From contig JACPGB010000059.1 of assembly GCA_016182655.1 (NCBI GenBank), positions 1 to 50,896 on the forward strand: 50,896 bases of DNA. Direction: 5' to 3'. Positions 48,401-50,896 of the stretch are shown here, one piece after another (position 1 is the first letter of the stretch; each line of letters begins with the position of its first letter). A program made the translations under genes and the position numbers. The notes under the pieces were generated by a model. It saw nothing but the letters and a program-made list of their open reading frames with translations, was not told where the DNA came from and searched no databases. Source of the DNA: Deltaproteobacteria bacterium. Its GTDB lineage: Bacteria > Desulfobacterota > GWC2-55-46.

Positions 48401-50056
48401 ATGAGCGAGTCCATGGATAAAATAGTGTCGAACGACAGGAGGACAGAGGAGGATGCCTCGGAGCGCGGGCTCGCATTCCCGGAGTTCTCGCCTCTTTCCA
48501 CTTCTATCGCCGTCTATATCGCGTTCGTGGCCCCGTTCCTTTTCCAGCTCCCGATGCACGAGGAGGTCATTCACATAAGGGACACGTCGAGCTGGGGAAG
48601 AGCTCTCGCCTACTATTGCCACCCGCCGCTATACGCGTTACTGGGTAAGGGAGCGCGCACACTTTTGGGCGACAGCTATTTGTCTCTCTATATGTTAGGG
48701 GCCGCCTCGGCGATCATTACCCTTTTCCTTTTATCGAGACTTCTGAAAGAGGCAGGGGCCGGGAGGTATGACGCTTTTGCGCTCGTCTTTATCTCCATCA
48801 TGCCGCCGTTTGTGCACGGCTCGCTCCTCCTTGAGATGGAGCCCGTGGTGCTTACGCCGCTTATCCTGTTATCTCTCCTCTATTATATAAAGGGGCGCGG
48901 AACAGAAGAGACCTCAGTAGCCTTTTACCTCAAGGCCGGATTTCTCGCGGGGCTCGCCATGTGGGCGAAATACTTTTTTACCCCCTTTCTATTAGTCTTC
49001 TCCATATTCGTCTATGAGTCTTCGTCAGGCGTTGGTTTTAAAAGGGCGGTAAGGGATTCGGCCCTGATACTTTCTTCAGCCCTTTTTACGTTCGTCCCGT
49101 TCTACCTCGCATACGCGTACTTTTTCATAGACGGCCCGAACTCGTTCGAGTTCATCGCCTTCAACAAGACCAATGAGGGAGCGCCGCTCTTTGCCTCAGG
49201 CGAGGCGTTCTTCGCCCCGTTCACAAAGCTTCTGGCCATGACCTTCTGGCTTAGCCCGTTCTTTATAGCGCTCTTCGCCACGGCGACGCTAAGGGTTTTG
49301 AGAGGATGGAGGCGAGGGGGCGTAGAGAATCTCATCCTGGCCCTCATAACCTCAATATTCTTTTTTTATTTGCTCCTTCACCCGTACCCGTTCGGAGAGC
49401 TCAAGTACTTCTACCCGGTATACCCGCTTTCGGCCCTCCTTGTTTTTATTGTGTTCAGGCGCGACTTCGTCGAGTTGCCTCTAAAGCCGGCACTGATCGT
49501 AGTACCGATAGCCGCCGTCTTTTTATACGCGACAACCGGCGACCCATTGTATGAGTCGCTTTCGCGTTACAGGGTCCAGGATTACTCCGGGCTCGCCTCG
49601 TATATATCACTCTACGCCGCTCTGAACGCGGCGGTATTTGTCCCTGTTTACATGTTTTTTAAAAAGCGCGCCGTGGTCGGCGGTGTTCAATGCGCTCTCG
49701 TGGCGCTTTCCATTTCATCGTTCCTGTCGCTCTTCGCGTCTCAGGCCGCCGGCCAGTACCAGACGAGGGTCCAGTACGGCGAGACCGGCGCGGCAGAGAC
49801 GATAGAGTTTGTAAAGGCGGCCGTCCCGCCGTGGAGCGCGGTCGTAATACCCGGCGACATAATGTACTACACAGGCATTGAATTCAAAAAGACAGGTGGC
49901 CTGCCATCCGTTACAAACGACTTGAACGGATGGGACTGGATAATCGAGAGAAAGATAAATCTGGCGAGGCTTGACCACGCGGAGATACAAAAAATAGACC
50001 GGGTCTTTGAGCCTGTCATGGAACTCGGCTCTTATCGTATCTACCGTAAAAGGTAA
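48401..50056 (+). CDS. GT39/ArnT-like integral membrane glycosyltransferase
   Basis: 551 residues, AGGAGC ribosome site. An N-terminal soluble stretch, then about ten to twelve helices. The first periplasmic loop contains MHEEVIHIRDTSSWG and HPPLYALLGK, the acidic plus HPP pattern of the PMT/ArnT (GT-C) superfamily. Helices continue to about residue 460, followed by a periplasmic C-terminal domain. It probably uses a polyprenyl-phosphate sugar, possibly supplied by the GT2 enzyme before it. Acceptor unknown; could be a lipid A/O-unit-type or protein. Confidence 0.7.
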   Translation: MSESMDKIVSNDRRTEEDASERGLAFPEFSPLSTSIAVYIAFVAPFLFQLPMHEEVIHIRDTSSWGRALAYYCHPPLYALLGKGARTLLGDSYLSLYMLGAASAIITLFLLSRLLKEAGAGRYDAFALVFISIMPPFVHGSLLLEMEPVVLTPLILLSLLYYIKGRGTEETSVAFYLKAGFLAGLAMWAKYFFTPFLLVFSIFVYESSSGVGFKRAVRDSALILSSALFTFVPFYLAYAYFFIDGPNSFEFIAFNKTNEGAPLFASGEAFFAPFTKLLAMTFWLSPFFIALFATATLRVLRGWRRGGVENLILALITSIFFFYLLLHPYPFGELKYFYPVYPLSALLVFIVFRRDFVELPLKPALIVVPIAAVFLYATTGDPLYESLSRYRVQDYSGLASYISLYAALNAAVFVPVYMFFKKRAVVGGVQCALVALSISSFLSLFASQAAGQYQTRVQYGETGAAETIEFVKAAVPPWSAVVIPGDIMYYTGIEFKKTGGLPSVTNDLNGWDWIIERKINLARLDHAEIQKIDRVFEPVMELGSYRIYRKR

Positions 50057-50154
50057 CGAGGATGCTGTGAACGAGGCGGCACCCGAGAGACTACGAGGTT
50101 CATGTGAACGGAGTCATTTCAACTTCGGAGGCGGACAAAGGTGGCTGAAGAGGC

Positions 50155-50197
50155 GGGCGGGGCAGTGGGGGCAGTGGGGGCAGTGGGTGGGAGGGGG
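50155..50197 (+). repeat. GGGGGCAGT tandem repeat with G-quadruplex potential
   Basis: About three copies of a 9-base unit (GGGGGCAGT) between G3/G4 runs (50155-50162) and GGGTGGGAGGGGG. Every run has at least three G with 1-4 base loops. It lies in the gap before the last gene; a GTG start at 50183 for that gene would place part of it inside the coding region. Confidence 0.6.
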
Positions 50198-50290
50198 ACG
50201 GCGCGGAAGGTAATCATTGTAAGTGAGAGAGTTTCCTGGGGCGGGAGATACAGAGGCACGTTATTAGAACCTCTGATCGGCGCTTTCCGC

Positions 50291-50896
50291 ATGAGCCCCA
50301 GGTTTGCCCTTGCCCTTGTCTTTGTAGCTTCCGTCTTCGTATTTTCGAACGACAACGCTCTTAAGATCGGCTCCATAAGCGCATCGTCATTGGCCGCCGT
50401 AATAATGCTCGCCGCATCGATCGCCGAGGCGCTCGCGAAGGGCTCGTTCGATTTAAAACCGCACCCCTTGCAAGCGCCTTTATTCCTTATATTTATTTGG
50501 GCGTCAATTTCTCTCATCCTTGCGAACCTTGTCCCTTCAAAGGCCTTTCCCCCGGACGTTTACTCCCTGCCATGGGCAGTGTCCATCAACTCCCCGGAGT
50601 ACAGGGGGCTCTCGTTCCTCATAAGGCTCTTCCTCTCGATATTCGCAATAGACTTTGTCATCTCGGCCTTAAGCGACAGGAAGAGGTTCGCTAACGCCCT
50701 TGACTTCGCCATATTCCTCCATGCGATAGCCGTAATATACGGGTTGGCGCAGTTTCTTCTTTATGTGACGGGAGGGATCAAGATGGGAAGCGTTATCACA
50801 TTCCCTTTTTTAAGGCTCGGTGGTTATGTGGGAGAGCCGCAGACCTACGGACTGCTTCTCATCACTATGACATTCCCTGTCATCGGGGCGATAAGA
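50291..50896 (+). CDS. O-antigen polymerase/ligase-like membrane protein (3' truncated)
   Basis: The frame is open to the end of the window; 202 residues are visible from ATG 50291. There are about five hydrophobic helices (for example RFALALVFVASVFVF), and GGYVGEPQTYGLLL near the end resembles the loop of Wzy/WaaL O-antigen polymerase-ligase proteins. The frame also remains open upstream to GTG 50183, with no good ribosome site for either choice. A GGAAGG at 50205-50210 sits before an ATC-ATT, which leaves the true start unresolved. Location after the transferases and flippase fits a Wzy polymerase. Confidence 0.62.
   Translation, partial: MSPRFALALVFVASVFVFSNDNALKIGSISASSLAAVIMLAASIAEALAKGSFDLKPHPLQAPLFLIFIWASISLILANLVPSKAFPPDVYSLPWAVSINSPEYRGLSFLIRLFLSIFAIDFVISALSDRKRFANALDFAIFLHAIAVIYGLAQFLLYVTGGIKMGSVITFPFLRLGGYVGEPQTYGLLLITMTFPVIGAIR

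Overview
The window comes from a Gram-negative, high-GC bacterium. It has the end of a type II secretion operon, a TolC/RND efflux system, an outer-membrane-type barrel, haem c proteins and sigma-54 control. Frequent AGG (Arg) and ATA (Ile) codons together with this gene set suggest a deltaproteobacterial (Desulfobacterota-like) or neighbouring uncultivated lineage. That placement is inference; no rRNA or other marker gene is present.

Layout. 1-2468: gspK (5' truncated), gspL and gspM, the end of a type II secretion operon. 2463-4382 (minus): a Fur-family regulator followed by a zinc/manganese-type ABC ATPase and permease, with a perfect palindromic operator between the -35 and -10 boxes and an apparently leaderless regulator mRNA. 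4662-6806: a cytochrome b561-dihaem c fusion, an SHP-like cytochrome c and a stand-alone dihaem cytochrome. 6875-7612 (minus): a metallo-beta-lactamase-fold hydrolase. 7834-11436: a TlpA-like thioredoxin, a DUF4266 lipoprotein, a DUF3570 barrel and ApbE, with a 37-residue membrane peptide gene between the last two. 11582-17843: tetR-tolC-MFP-RND efflux operon behind an operator-containing promoter. 17927-18931: CapA-like protein. 19044-19268: DUF1858 redox-disulfide protein.

19360-22043 is the most novel small-scale region. It holds a sigma-54 promoter with upstream GTTTCA/TGAAAC repeats, four tiny single-helix membrane proteins (27-33 residues) with a Glu at the start of the helix, and a PAS/AAA+/HTH sigma-54 activator whose own promoter carries the same repeats. 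I infer one regulatory circuit. 22252-25523: a D-2-hydroxyacid dehydrogenase and a LUD/ferredoxin/CCG fusion of the LutB+LutA type.

25520 to the end is a surface-polysaccharide locus. HddC and HddA make a GDP-activated D-glycero-D-manno-heptose. Around them are a DegT-fold enzyme with His in place of the catalytic Lys (as in sugar 3-dehydratases), two SDR enzymes, a catalytically degenerate GDP-fucose-synthase-like domain fused to a cupin, a two-subunit ThDP E1-type enzyme, a DJ-1/PfpI protein, a UxaA-type dehydratase, a HAD phosphatase and three consecutive radical-SAM proteins with apparent B12-binding N-termini. A Wzx-type flippase, four soluble or membrane-anchored glycosyltransferases, a GT39-like membrane protein and the start of a Wzy/ligase-like protein follow. 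My reading (inference) is that the locus builds and exports a polysaccharide containing an unusual deoxy- or branched heptose. G-tract spacers and a palindromic MITE-like repeat lie between its genes. No CRISPR array, tRNA, rRNA, transposase or phage gene was seen.
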